Below are positions 52,788-61,958 of a DNA stretch of 64,000 bases, in pieces. Numbering within the stretch: position 1 is the first letter of the stretch; the number at the start of each line of letters is the position of its first letter. The translations under genes were made by a program, and so were the position numbers. The notes under the pieces are model-generated. The model was not told where the DNA came from. It saw only the letters and a program-made list of their open reading frames with translations, and ran no database searches. The stretch is from Fluviicola taffensis DSM 16823 (GTDB taxonomy: Bacteria > Bacteroidota > Bacteroidia > Flavobacteriales_D > Crocinitomicaceae). The stretch is from positions 1,364,001-1,428,000 of the forward strand of contig NC_015321.1 of the NCBI RefSeq assembly GCF_000194605.1, in the 5' to 3' direction.

Positions 52788-53777
52788 ATGAGTAAAATCA
52801 CAGCAGCAATAACAGGCATTTGTGGCTATCTTCCAGAAGAAGTGGTAACAAATGACGACTTAGCTAAAATTATTGATACTTCGGATGAATGGATCACCAC
52901 AAGAACTGGAATCAAGGAAAGACGTATTCTTCGTGAAGGCGCTTGCTCTGATATCGCTGCTGCTGCAGTAAAAGGTCTTTTGGAGAAAACGAATACTGAT
53001 CCTTTAGATATCGAATTGGTTATTTTAGCAACCGTTACACCTGATTATCCTTTTCCATCAACTGCAAATGTTGTTTGTGATAAACTGGGAATGAAGAATG
53101 CTTGGGGCTATGATTTAATAGCTGCATGTTCAGGATTCATTTATGGTTTACAAACTGGTGCTGCATTCATCGAATCGGGAAAACACAAAAAAATTATTGT
53201 TATTGGTGTAGATAAAATGAGCGCAATACTTGATTACGAAGACCGCACAACTTGTGTGATTTTTGGCGATGGTGGTGGCGCTGTTTTGTTGGAACCAAAT
53301 ACAGAAGGAATGGGCATTCAGGATGCTATTTTGCGCTCTGATGGATCTGGAAGACATTATTTGTATCAACCAGGCGGTGGATCTGCAAATCCTCCAAGCC
53401 ATGAAACTGTCGATCAACGTTTACACTTTGTGAAACAGGAAGGGAAACAAGTATTTAAATTTGCTGTTACCAATATGGCTGAAGTTTCAGCTGAAATCAT
53501 GGAGAGAAACAATCTTACAGCAGAAGATGTAGATTGGCTAGTTCCTCATCAAGCAAACTTGCGAATCATTGATGCAACTGCAGAAAGAATGGGTGTTCCG
53601 AAAGAAAAAGTAATGATCAACATTCAACGCTACGGAAACACAACTGCAGGAACCCTTCCTCTTTGTTTGTGGGATTGGGAAAAACAATTGAAAAAAGGTG
53701 ACAACCTCATACTATCTGCCTTTGGTGGTGGATTTACATGGGGAGCTATCTATTTGAAATGGGCTTATAATTCTTAA
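52788..53777 (+). CDS. fabH: 3-oxoacyl-ACP synthase III
   Basis: 329 residues. It condenses an acyl-CoA primer with malonyl-ACP to start fatty-acid synthesis. The Cys-His-Asn triad is complete: C114 in [10 protein letters not shown], His in [10 protein letters not shown] (about 258), Asn in [11 protein letters not shown] (about 288). The [14 protein letters not shown] block is typical. It is packed between plsX (1-base gap) and accB (34 bases). Confidence 0.96.
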   Translation: MSKITAAITGICGYLPEEVVTNDDLAKIIDTSDEWITTRTGIKERRILREGACSDIAAAAVKGLLEKTNTDPLDIELVILATVTPDYPFPSTANVVCDKLGMKNAWGYDLIAACSGFIYGLQTGAAFIESGKHKKIIVIGVDKMSAILDYEDRTTCVIFGDGGGAVLLEPNTEGMGIQDAILRSDGSGRHYLYQPGGGSANPPSHETVDQRLHFVKQEGKQVFKFAVTNMAEVSAEIMERNNLTAEDVDWLVPHQANLRIIDATAERMGVPKEKVMINIQRYGNTTAGTLPLCLWDWEKQLKKGDNLILSAFGGGFTWGAIYLKWAYNS

Positions 53778-53811
53778 TATAATCGAAAAAACAACTATAA
53801 ATTATACTGAT

Positions 53812-54306
53812 ATGAATCTGAACGAAATCCAAGACTTAATAAAGTTTGTAGCAAAATCAGGTGTTACGGAAGTAGAAATTGAGCAAAAAGACTTTAAAAT
53901 CACGATTAAATCAGAAATTAAAAGATCTGAGTCCCCAATTATCGTGCAGGCAGCAGCTCCAGCTGTTCAACAAATGGTAGCAGCACCACAACAACAAGTT
54001 GCAGCACCAAATCAAGCAGCACCAGCTGTAGAATCTGCACCAGCTGCTTCAACGGAAGATTCAAAATACATTACTGTAAAATCTCCAATGATTGGTACAT
54101 TCTACCGTTCTTCTGGACCAGATAAAGATGCTTTTGTAAGTATTGGACAAATGGTCAACAAAGGAGATACCGTTTGTATCATTGAGGCTATGAAATTATT
54201 CAATGAAATCGAAGCTGAGTTCTCTGGTAAAATTGTAAAAGTATTGGTTGACGATGCTTCGCCAGTAGAATACGATCAACCATTATTTTTGGTAGATCCT
54301 GCTTAA
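53812..54306 (+). CDS. accB: Biotin carboxyl carrier protein of acetyl-CoA carboxylase
   Basis: 164 residues. The N-terminal docking region ([20 protein letters not shown]) is joined by an Ala/Pro/Gln-rich linker (about 47-80) to the biotinyl domain. The biotinylation site is K128 in [14 protein letters not shown]. It carries the carboxyl group between AccC and the carboxyltransferase. accC follows after 54 bases. Confidence 0.97.
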   Translation: MNLNEIQDLIKFVAKSGVTEVEIEQKDFKITIKSEIKRSESPIIVQAAAPAVQQMVAAPQQQVAAPNQAAPAVESAPAASTEDSKYITVKSPMIGTFYRSSGPDKDAFVSIGQMVNKGDTVCIIEAMKLFNEIEAEFSGKIVKVLVDDASPVEYDQPLFLVDPA

Positions 54307-54360
54307 TAAACAGTTGTATTGCAACGCGCACACAACTAGTTAGTCATTAAACACGATTTT

Positions 54361-55695
54361 ATGTTTAAAAAAATATTGATTGCCAACCGTGGTGAAATTG
54401 CTTTGCGTATTATTCGTACGTGTAAAGAAATGGGCATCAAAACGGTAGCAGTGTACTCTACTGCTGATAAAGAAAGTTTACCCGTTCGATTTGCTGATGA
54501 AGCAGTTTGTATCGGACCTCCCCCAAGCAACAAATCCTATTTGTCAATCGCAAATATTATTGCTGCTGCAGAAATCACGAATGCGGATGCCATTCATCCA
54601 GGATATGGATTTTTGTCTGAGAATGAAAAATTCTCGCGCGTTTGTCAAGAGCACAACATCAAATTTATCGGTGCGTTGCCAGAACAAATTGCTGGAATGG
54701 GAGATAAAGCAACTGCAAAAGCAACAATGATTGCTGCTGGAGTTCCTTGTATTCCAGGATCAGAAGGATTACTTGCTGACGTAGAAGACGCTCGTAAAAC
54801 AGCTCTTGTAGTTAGATATCCCGTAATTCTGAAAGCAACTGCCGGTGGTGGTGGAAAAGGAATGCGTATTGTTTGGAAAGAAGAGGATTTAGAAGCAGCT
54901 TGGGATTCAGCTCGCCAAGAAGCAGGTGCTGCTTTTGGAAACGACGGGATCTACATGGAGAAATACATTGAAGAGCCACGTCATATTGAAATTCAAATTG
55001 CAGGTGATCAATACGGAAATGTATGTCACTTATCTGAAAGAGATTGTTCGATTCAACGTCGTCATCAAAAATTGGTAGAAGAAACTCCTTCTCCGTTTAT
55101 GACAGACGAATTGCGTGAAAAAATGGGTCAAGCGGCAATCAAAGCTGCGAAGGCTGTAAATTACGAAGGTGTTGGAACAGTGGAATTCTTGGTCGACAAA
55201 AACCGTGATTTCTACTTCATGGAAATGAATACACGTATTCAAGTTGAGCACACTATTACGGAGGAAGTAATCAATTACGACCTGATCAAGGAGCAAATCA
55301 AAATTGCTGCTGGAGAAAAAATTTCTGGAAAAAACTACTATCCTCAAATGCACGCGATTCAATGTCGTATCAATGCAGAAGATCCGTATGCTGATTTCCG
55401 TCCGTCTCCAGGAAAAATTACAAGTTACCATTCACCAGGTGGACATGGTGTGAGAATTGATACCCATGCGTACGCAGGATACACGATTCCGCCAAACTAT
55501 GACTCGATGATTGGAAAACTAATTGTAGTTGCTCAAACACGCGAAGAAGCAATCCTTAAAATGAAACGTGCCTTGGATGAATACATCATCGAAGGTATTA
55601 AAACAACAATTCCTTTCCACCAAAAACTGATGGAAGATCCTCAGTTCAACGAAGGAAACTTCACAACGAAGTTCATGGAAACGTTTGAGTTTTAA
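54361..55695 (+). CDS. accC: Biotin carboxylase subunit of acetyl-CoA carboxylase
   Basis: 444 residues. It uses ATP and bicarbonate to carboxylate biotin on AccB, supplying malonyl-CoA to the neighbouring FabH reaction. It has a biotin carboxylase N-terminal domain ([19 protein letters not shown]), an ATP-grasp with Gly-rich loop [12 protein letters not shown], the [12 protein letters not shown] block, [14 protein letters not shown], and the C-terminal domain [16 protein letters not shown]. It is the last gene of the block and is followed by a very strong terminator. Confidence 0.97.
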   Translation: MFKKILIANRGEIALRIIRTCKEMGIKTVAVYSTADKESLPVRFADEAVCIGPPPSNKSYLSIANIIAAAEITNADAIHPGYGFLSENEKFSRVCQEHNIKFIGALPEQIAGMGDKATAKATMIAAGVPCIPGSEGLLADVEDARKTALVVRYPVILKATAGGGGKGMRIVWKEEDLEAAWDSARQEAGAAFGNDGIYMEKYIEEPRHIEIQIAGDQYGNVCHLSERDCSIQRRHQKLVEETPSPFMTDELREKMGQAAIKAAKAVNYEGVGTVEFLVDKNRDFYFMEMNTRIQVEHTITEEVINYDLIKEQIKIAAGEKISGKNYYPQMHAIQCRINAEDPYADFRPSPGKITSYHSPGGHGVRIDTHAYAGYTIPPNYDSMIGKLIVVAQTREEAILKMKRALDEYIIEGIKTTIPFHQKLMEDPQFNEGNFTTKFMETFEF

Positions 55696-55718
55696 GAGAA
55701 CGAAAATAATTAATAATC

Positions 55719-55762
55719 AAAAAAAGTAGGGGGTGAAAAATTTTTCACCCCCTACTTTTTAT
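55719..55762. terminator. Strong terminator after accC
   Basis: AAAAAGTAGGGGGTGAAAAA (55721-55740) is followed directly by its perfect complement (55741-55760), a 20-bp palindrome whose A- and T-rich ends can serve either strand. Confidence 0.92.
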
Positions 55763-55838
55763 ACCGCATTTGCCCTATTTTACTTTCATTCAATTAATTA
55801 AAGCTTCATCTTCTAGACTTTTTCCATAAATTCACTTC

Positions 55839-57785
55839 GTGAAAACGAAACGAAGTATCCTACGACAGCTACTGGTGAACATCCTTGTTCCCGTGTTGCT
55901 GATATTTTCCATTGTTTTCTACCTCACTTATCAATACAACTTAGACAAAGTTGAAAAAGACATTGTTCAACAAAAGAAGAACATTGTTGAAGAAACGCGA
56001 AATTTAATTGAATACTACGATTTTTCGATGCGTACACACGAGCAATCGCTCATTCAACGCATGCAAGATGCTTCCAAGGAAATTCAATTCGCTCTGACAA
56101 AACAAAATGCGAAATCAATTGATTTGGTCAACTTACAAAATTCACTTGGAATGGATCCCTCCCGAGAAGATATTTACCTCATCGATCGGAATTTAAAAAT
56201 TGTCAATACGACTTTCAAACCTGATTTTGGACTAGATTTCAAAAAGCTCAACCAAACCTTCATTCCGTTTTTCAATAAGATCTTTCAATCGAAAACTTTT
56301 AAAGAAGATCGCTTTGGATTGGAAATAAAAACAGGAAAGATCAAGAAATACAGTTATCAAACTTCTTTTGATAGCAAACACATCATCGAATTGGGCTTCT
56401 ATTCCAAATCTGCGGATGATTTCAAAGAATTATTACTCTCCAAAATTCGGAGTCTGGATAAACGTTTCGAAGCAATTAGCCGCGTTGAATTGTATTTGGG
56501 TGTAAAACAAATCGTTGATGTCAGTATCAAAGACCCGAAACTTCAAAAGGCCTATCTAAAATGTTTAGATCTGGAAAGAAACGTAACAATAAACACAGAT
56601 AACAAGTCTTCAAGGGGTGAAGAATTCACAGAGTACATCTTTCTTCCCGTATTAGAATCCAAACTCTATTCGGGTTATGTACTCAAATTAGATACCAATG
56701 ATCTTCCCTATCAAAACCTCATCGACGATTTAGTCCTTCGTTTTGGAATTATTTTCTTGCTTACAATCTTCATTCTAACGGTTATTGTTTATTTACGTTC
56801 ACGCAAGCTCACCAAACCAATTCAGGAGTTAGCGCGCAAAACCGAAACGATTTCAACAGAAAACCTAGATCAGACGATTGAAATAACTGGAAGTTTGGAG
56901 CTGGATCTACTCTCCAAAAACTTCAATTCGATGATGCAGAAATTACGTCACTCGTATGAAAACTTGGAAGAAAAGGTGGTGGAACGCACACACGAATTGC
57001 AAGAACAAAAAATCATTGTAGAAGCAAAGAATCACGAAATTGTGGAAAGCATTCAATACGCACGTTTCATACAGCAAGCTTTATTGCCTTTAGAATCAGA
57101 AATCCAAGCCAGTTTTGATGAAAACGCATTTGTGTATTATGCACCGAAAGACATTATCGCTGGAGACTTTTTTTGGTTCGAGAAACGAAACACGGTGAGT
57201 TGGTTTGCCGTGGCCGATTGCACGGGTCATGGCGTACCTGGAGCAATGGTGAGTGTACTTTGTATCAATGCGCTGGTTCAATCGCTTTCTGAAAATCCGC
57301 ACTCAAATACGGGCGAATTATTGGATAAAGTACGTGATTTGGTTGTAACAACACTTTCCAAAGAAGATCGTTCAGTAAAAGATGGAATGGATATTTCCCT
57401 TGCGCGATTTGATCACGAAACGAACCTCTTGCAATGGACAGGAGCCAATAATCCCTTGTGGATTTTCCGTGGAGAAGAGATTTTAGTGACAAGTCCCGAC
57501 AAGCAACCCGTTGGTCAATTTGAAGGAGCCAAATCCTTTACTACGCATGAAATTCAATTGGAACCAAATGATTGGGTGATTCTTTTCTCGGATGGCTATG
57601 CCGATCAATTCGGTGGACCAAAAAACAAAAAATACAAATACGCTACTTTCAAAGAATTCATTCAAGCTCATAAAAACAAAAGTGGGGCTGAACTGAAAAA
57701 CTCTTTAAAAGAAGAATTTGAAACTTGGAAAGGACTCCACGAACAAACCGATGATGTGTGCGTGATGGGAATTAAACTAATTTAG
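55839..57785 (+). CDS. HAMP-SpoIIE (PP2C-type) membrane phosphatase
   Basis: 648 residues using a GTG start at 55839, needed to include the first TM helix (LLVNILVPVLLIFSIVFYLT). A ~250-residue extracytoplasmic sensor region, a second TM (FGIIFLLTIFILTVIVYL, about 300-320), a HAMP linker (RSRKLTKPIQELARKTETIS) and a coiled coil lead to the SpoIIE domain. Metal-binding motifs there are IIAGDFFWFE, VADCTGHGVPGAMVSVLC, DGMDISLARF, LLQWTGANNPLWIFR and VILFSDGYADQF. It probably dephosphorylates an anti-sigma-antagonist-like partner; none is encoded adjacent. It overlaps the convergent TonB-C gene by 9 bases. Confidence 0.9.
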   Translation: MKTKRSILRQLLVNILVPVLLIFSIVFYLTYQYNLDKVEKDIVQQKKNIVEETRNLIEYYDFSMRTHEQSLIQRMQDASKEIQFALTKQNAKSIDLVNLQNSLGMDPSREDIYLIDRNLKIVNTTFKPDFGLDFKKLNQTFIPFFNKIFQSKTFKEDRFGLEIKTGKIKKYSYQTSFDSKHIIELGFYSKSADDFKELLLSKIRSLDKRFEAISRVELYLGVKQIVDVSIKDPKLQKAYLKCLDLERNVTINTDNKSSRGEEFTEYIFLPVLESKLYSGYVLKLDTNDLPYQNLIDDLVLRFGIIFLLTIFILTVIVYLRSRKLTKPIQELARKTETISTENLDQTIEITGSLELDLLSKNFNSMMQKLRHSYENLEEKVVERTHELQEQKIIVEAKNHEIVESIQYARFIQQALLPLESEIQASFDENAFVYYAPKDIIAGDFFWFEKRNTVSWFAVADCTGHGVPGAMVSVLCINALVQSLSENPHSNTGELLDKVRDLVVTTLSKEDRSVKDGMDISLARFDHETNLLQWTGANNPLWIFRGEEILVTSPDKQPVGQFEGAKSFTTHEIQLEPNDWVILFSDGYADQFGGPKNKKYKYATFKEFIQAHKNKSGAELKNSLKEEFETWKGLHEQTDDVCVMGIKLI

Positions 57786-58247
57786 TTTAAAAGTTACAGG
57801 AAGATTATAAGTAGAATTTACAACTTGTCCATTTATCTTTGCGGGAATCCATTTAGGCATCCCTTTAACCATACGAACAGCTTCCGCATCACATTCCGGA
57901 CAATCAGCTACTCCCTTTTTAACCGCTACATTCGAAATACTTCCATCTTTCAATATATAGACCTGGATAAAACACTTTCCAGAAATCCCTTTTTCCAAAG
58001 CAATCTGCGGATATGTTAGATTTTCTGACATGTACTTTTTCAGAGCTCCTAATCCTCCTGGAAATTCAGCACCTTCATCTACTATATCGTAAAACACCTC
58101 ACCCGATTCATTAACAGTAGGCTTCTTTGTTTTAGACTCAGCTTCTTGCGTTGGAGGAGGTGCAGCCTCCCACTCAGTGGTCTGTGTAAAAGCAGTTCCG
58201 CAAATAAACTGAATTGCAGATATCAATACAAGGTTTTTCAATTTCAT
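57777..58247 (-). CDS. TonB-C-terminal-like periplasmic protein, paralogue 1
   Basis: 156 residues. A signal peptide (MKLKNLVLISAIQFICGTAFTQ) is followed by a short Pro/Glu-rich stretch and one TonB C-terminal-like domain (EFPGGLGALKKYMSENLTYP, GKCFIQVYILKDGSISNVAV, MVKGMPKWIPAKINGQ). The usual TonB membrane anchor is absent, so the protein is free in the periplasm or lipid-free. A CPECD motif is shared with the two paralogues upstream. It ends inside the convergent phosphatase gene. Function unknown. Confidence 0.85.
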   Translation of the reverse strand: MKLKNLVLISAIQFICGTAFTQTTEWEAAPPPTQEAESKTKKPTVNESGEVFYDIVDEGAEFPGGLGALKKYMSENLTYPQIALEKGISGKCFIQVYILKDGSISNVAVKKGVADCPECDAEAVRMVKGMPKWIPAKINGQVVNSTYNLPVTFKLN

Positions 58248-58264
58248 AGCTAATTGATTTTGAG

Positions 58265-58690
58265 TTATAATTTAAACGAAATTGGAAGTGAAAATATACA
58301 ATTCACATTTTTACCATTTAATTGTGCTGGCTTCCATAGTGGCATTAATTTGACAACACGAACTGCTTCTTCATCACATTCAGGACAATTGAGAACACCT
58401 CTTTTAATTTTTACGTACCCAATAACCCCTGATTCAGAAACACCAAATTGAATGTAGCATTTCCCTTCAAGTTTTTTCTTAACGGCATCAATCGGATACT
58501 TTATGTTCGCTGATAAAAAGCGTTTAAGTGAATCTAATCCTCCTGGAAATTCAGCTGGAACATCTGGTGTTTCAAAAACAACAGCTCCTTTTTCCTCAGG
58601 GGGAGGAAGGGAATCCTTTTCCTGAGCAAACGATTGAAAGCTAAGAAAACTTAGTAAGAAGATTAATGATTTAGTGAAGTTGAAAAGCAT
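58265..58690 (-). CDS. TonB-C-terminal-like periplasmic protein, paralogue 2
   Basis: 141 residues with the same layout: signal peptide (KSLIFLLSFLSFQSFAQ), Pro/Glu-rich linker (PPPEEKGAVVFETPDVP), and TonB-C-like domain (EFPGGLDSLKRFLSANIKYP, VNCPECDEEAV-type stretch read as LNCPECDEEAVRVVKLMP, WKPAQLNGKNV). It lies 17 bases upstream of paralogue 1 and 23 bases downstream of paralogue 3, so the three form an operon. No TM anchor or box for ExbB/ExbD contact is visible. Confidence 0.85.
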   Translation of the reverse strand: MLFNFTKSLIFLLSFLSFQSFAQEKDSLPPPEEKGAVVFETPDVPAEFPGGLDSLKRFLSANIKYPIDAVKKKLEGKCYIQFGVSESGVIGYVKIKRGVLNCPECDEEAVRVVKLMPLWKPAQLNGKNVNCIFSLPISFKL

Positions 58691-58713
58691 ACCGTTATTT
58701 TTTTCAAAGATCG

Positions 58714-59109
58714 CTAATTTGGTTTAAGTTTGAAACTTACTGGAAGAATATATTTCATTGGAATTGGCTTTCCATCCAGAAGTCCAGGTTTCCACTTTGG
58801 CATCAACTTCAATACTCGCAGAACTTCCTTATCACAGTTTGGGCAATCTGAAATTCCATTTCTAACAATGAAATTCTTACAAGATCCGTCTTCACCAATC
58901 AAAAATTGAACCCGACAAATCCCTTGGTATCCGTTATCAATTGCTTCCTGCGGATGAACCAAATTATCTGCAATAAATTTTTTCAATACTACAGAACCTC
59001 CTGGAAATTCAGCGGGTTCTTCGGGATCAACAAATACTTCGTCCTGACCAAAGACATTCGTGTTCAACAACAAAAGGAAAATAAAAACAAGCTTCATTGT
59101 AAATTTCAT
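58714..59109 (-). CDS. TonB-C-terminal-like periplasmic protein, paralogue 3
   Basis: 131 residues from the ATG at 59109 (MKFTMKLVFIFLLLLNTNVFG); a start at 59097 is possible and an open frame to 59175 adds no signal-like sequence. The domain follows the pattern of the paralogues: EFPGGSVVLKKFIADNLVHP, GICRVQFLIGEDGSCKNFIV, DCPNCDKEVLRVLKLMPKW. It is the first gene of the three-gene tandem family. The periplasmic role is unknown; a partner of TonB-dependent receptors is one option. Confidence 0.82.
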   Translation of the reverse strand: MKFTMKLVFIFLLLLNTNVFGQDEVFVDPEEPAEFPGGSVVLKKFIADNLVHPQEAIDNGYQGICRVQFLIGEDGSCKNFIVRNGISDCPNCDKEVLRVLKLMPKWKPGLLDGKPIPMKYILPVSFKLKPN

Positions 59110-59253
59110 TTGTTGTACAATACTACTATTTTCGAGAAACAATTCATGAATAAAATCCTCAAGTGTCAGGTTCATTTATTAACCAGAATTTCCAACTAAT
59201 TGAGGAAATAGTATCTTGTAATCAAATTCGTTTATCTGATGACTATTCAAATT

Positions 59254-60588
59254 ATGAAACATTATACGCTCTTATTCTTTTTATTCCTATCAACCATCTC
59301 TATTTGTCAATTTGGACCAGTGAACATCATTGATAATTCATCCGCTTCTATTGGAATTCGGCGCATAATTACTGCAGATTTAAACAATGACACCAAAAAT
59401 GAGATCATTGTAGCTCAGGCATTTAATGATAAAGTTGCCTATTATTCCAACAATGGAAACGGAACTTTTTCAAGCAAAATCATTATCGATTCCACCCTTT
59501 CCTACCCTGTTTATGTGGCTTCGGGAGATTTAAATGGCGATAACTCGCAAGATTTAGCAACCATTGGTCAAACGTATGGTGAAGTGGTTATTTATCTCAA
59601 TAATGGAAGTGGTGGCTTTACGAAACATGAAATCGATTCTGCTAACGTCTTCTTGAATGCTTTGGTTATACAAGATTTCGACAACAACGGAAGTCAAGAT
59701 TTGGTAATTATCGGTCAACATTCGATTGACTTATACAGAAATAACGGAAGCGCTTCCTTTACCAAAGAACATATTCTCACAACTTCAACTTCACCAAACG
59801 TCTTGGAATGTATGTATCTGGAAACTGCCGACATGAACAACGATGGCAAGCCAGATCTCATCACAGCAGAGACCCTCGGCGGAGTGATTTATTTCAATGA
59901 TGGGGCTGGAAATTTCACCCCATATACTTTTACCTCAGAACAATTGATTGCACGCTTGATTCATGTGGTTGATGTAAACAATGACGGATTCAAAGATGTA
60001 GTGATTCAACATTCAACAGGAGATGTGAAATTGTATACCAATAACGGAGATGAAACATTTCAGCTCGAAGGAACGCTTTTTAATTCCCCTTCAATTACTT
60101 CTATGGCATCTGTAGATGCGGATGCGGATGGATTTCAGGATTTATACATGGCTTACTCAAACAAAGTACGTATGTTATTCAATAATGGAAATGAAACGTT
60201 TGGCGGACAAACTTTTCTGTATGAAAACAATTCCTTATTTACCAATGAGGTGTCTATTGGTAATTTAGATTCGAATAACGATCCTGAGTTTATTTGGTCA
60301 GCTGCTGGTGGAACAATTGCTTATCACAAAAGCACTATTTTGGGTCTTGCGGACGAAATGCAGACCGAAATTCAAGTCTACCCGAACCCAACTTCTGATT
60401 TAATCGCTATTGAATCTTCCGAAGAAATCGTCGAAATAAACCTCATCAATTCGCAAGGTAAAAAAGTCGCGTTTCAAACATTAAGCAATAACAAAACGAT
60501 TGATTTATCCACATTGGCTGCGGGTTCTTACTTATTGGAAGTGATTGGAGAACATTTTACGGTTAAAAAGAGAATCTCTAAAATCTAA
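59254..60588 (+). CDS. FG-GAP/VCBS repeat protein with T9SS domain
   Basis: 444 residues from the ATG at 59254 (signal MKHYTLLFFLFLSTISICQ); an ATG at 59239 would add five residues. Six or seven calcium-binding FG-GAP units are seen: GDLNGDNSQDLATIG, QDFDNNGSQDLVIIG, DMNNDGKPDLITAET, DVNNDGFKDVVIQHS, DADADGFQDLYMAYS, NLDSNNDPEFIWSA. They would form a beta-propeller. The C-terminal T9SS domain (IQVYPNPTSDLIAIESSE ... GSYLLEVI) marks it for export. It may be a surface adhesin. It is convergent with the membrane protein gene with no gap. Confidence 0.87.
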   Translation: MKHYTLLFFLFLSTISICQFGPVNIIDNSSASIGIRRIITADLNNDTKNEIIVAQAFNDKVAYYSNNGNGTFSSKIIIDSTLSYPVYVASGDLNGDNSQDLATIGQTYGEVVIYLNNGSGGFTKHEIDSANVFLNALVIQDFDNNGSQDLVIIGQHSIDLYRNNGSASFTKEHILTTSTSPNVLECMYLETADMNNDGKPDLITAETLGGVIYFNDGAGNFTPYTFTSEQLIARLIHVVDVNNDGFKDVVIQHSTGDVKLYTNNGDETFQLEGTLFNSPSITSMASVDADADGFQDLYMAYSNKVRMLFNNGNETFGGQTFLYENNSLFTNEVSIGNLDSNNDPEFIWSAAGGTIAYHKSTILGLADEMQTEIQVYPNPTSDLIAIESSEEIVEINLINSQGKKVAFQTLSNNKTIDLSTLAAGSYLLEVIGEHFTVKKRISKI

Positions 60589-61293
60589 TCAACCGTTTTT
60601 TCTTTTCTCGAGTCGTTTCAAAAAAGTAAATCCTACATCAAAAATGAAGTAGAGAATAATTGCTCCTTGAAATGCTCTAGCAGTGCACAGGAAAATGAAT
60701 CCCGCCGAAAAAATCATCAACCAAATCATCGGGAAAGCAGCCCATTTATTCAAATTTTGCATCGGAACATTTAAAAACATTGCACGCATTAAGTCGTGTT
60801 TTGCTGGTGTCATTTCCTTGACCTCTTTTCGGAGATGAAGAATTTCCAAAATCAAAAAATAAATTCCATTGATCCAAAGCGTTTGAATCAGTAAACTACC
60901 TGATTCCCCATCAAATACACCGGGTTCTCCATAGGTATATTGTCGTGCAACGGAATCGTAATACAATCCGAAAAAAATGAGGTAAATGAAAAGCCATACA
61001 CACAATACAAACAAGAAGCCAATTAAATAGGAAATCGCAGATCCAACCTTCGATAACGATGATCGGTTGATTGAGTGGAGAATGTGTAATTTGTAGTCGT
61101 AAACAAACGAAATTGCCATTTCGACTTGAATCCGTAAAGCAAAAATTAAATAACCTAAAATCAACACCAAAAAACTCTCTTTCGAATCCAACCAGCCTAA
61201 CAGAAATAAAATGACTGGATGAAGCTTCATCAGAAGTGAAACTACCTCCTGAAACCAAAACCGATTGAATATAAATTCTTTTTTTTCTAGCAT
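60589..61293 (-). CDS. Polytopic membrane protein of unknown function
   Basis: 234 residues from the ATG at 61293 (a TTG two codons earlier is less likely). About five TM helices (LHPVILFLLGWL, FLVLILGYLIFALRI, IGFLFVLCVWLFIYLIFFGLYY, LWINGIYFLILEIL, IWLMIFSAGFIFLC). No domain is recognised. It is divergent from the ECF sigma factor gene. Its vicinity to a SpoIIM-family gene (about 2 kb away) is only suggestive. Confidence 0.7.
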   Translation of the reverse strand: MLEKKEFIFNRFWFQEVVSLLMKLHPVILFLLGWLDSKESFLVLILGYLIFALRIQVEMAISFVYDYKLHILHSINRSSLSKVGSAISYLIGFLFVLCVWLFIYLIFFGLYYDSVARQYTYGEPGVFDGESGSLLIQTLWINGIYFLILEILHLRKEVKEMTPAKHDLMRAMFLNVPMQNLNKWAAFPMIWLMIFSAGFIFLCTARAFQGAIILYFIFDVGFTFLKRLEKRKNG

Positions 61294-61427
61294 CTTCAAT
61301 GATCAAGATAGATCAGGAAAAACAATTAGTTTTATAGGAAAATTGTTAAATCACTACAATAGTACGCTTTAAACTACTACAAAACAGGGCGTTCAGAACT
61401 TTTTTCAAAAAAAATGAATTTCGGCTG

Positions 61428-61464
61428 TAACTTTATAGACATGAAACGGTCTTACGATTGTTAA
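61428..61464 (+). promoter_or_regulatory. Promoter-like element and 7-codon leader before the ECF sigma gene
   Basis: TAACTTTA (61428-61435) is one base off the -7 consensus and sits in GGCTGTAACTTTATAG, a layout seen before autoregulated ECF genes. A mini-ORF MKRSYDC with stop (61441-61464) precedes the sigma ATG at 61473. Function is inferred only. Confidence 0.35.
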
Positions 61465-61472
61465 ATGACTAC

Positions 61473-61958
61473 ATGACTCGAAAAGAATACAACGAAGCGG
61501 TTGATTTGTATGCTGATAATTTATTTCGGTTTGTAGTCAAACACACCCAAAATCGGATGTTGTCTGAAGACGTTATTCAGGAAACATTTGCAAAAGTTTG
61601 GGAAAAACACGAAACAATTGAAGCTTCCAAAGCAAAGTCGTATTTGTTTACAACAGCTTACCACCAAATGGTAGATACGCTAAAAAAAGAAAAGCGATCA
61701 ACAAGCTTTGAAGGAGAAGATATCAAGCAAGATGATCCGCTTAGTCATTTGTTTGATGTTCAAAAAACGTTGCAAGAAGCAGTAAACAGATTGCCGGAAA
61801 TTCAAAAAACGGTCATTTTATTGAGAGATTATGAAGGGTACAATTACAATGAAATAGCAGAAATTACAGCGCTGAACGAATCACAAGTAAAAGTGTATAT
61901 CTTTAGAGCGCGTCAAACTTTGAAGAACTACCTGAAATCAACAGAATTAGTAGCATGA
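61473..61958 (+). CDS. ECF-family RNA polymerase sigma factor
   Basis: 161 residues from the ATG at 61473; an in-frame TTG at 61458 is less likely. Region 2 (YADNLFRFVVKHTQNRMLSE, DVIQETFAKVWEKHE, KSYLFTTAYHQMVDTL) and region 4 (VNRLPEIQKTVILLRDYEGY, YNEIAEITALNESQVKVYIF) are clear, with no region 3. It redirects RNA polymerase to stress or envelope genes when released from an anti-sigma factor. Its stop overlaps the next gene's start (ATGA), the standard sigma/anti-sigma coupling. Confidence 0.94.
   Translation: MTRKEYNEAVDLYADNLFRFVVKHTQNRMLSEDVIQETFAKVWEKHETIEASKAKSYLFTTAYHQMVDTLKKEKRSTSFEGEDIKQDDPLSHLFDVQKTLQEAVNRLPEIQKTVILLRDYEGYNYNEIAEITALNESQVKVYIFRARQTLKNYLKSTELVA

Noticed and set aside
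55030-55431. 133-codon minus-strand frame
   Set aside because: It is antisense to accC, whose motifs are intact, and the translated product shows no domain.
57777-59109. Complete TonB-ExbB-ExbD system
   Set aside because: There is no ExbB/ExbD gene and the TonB-C proteins lack a membrane anchor.
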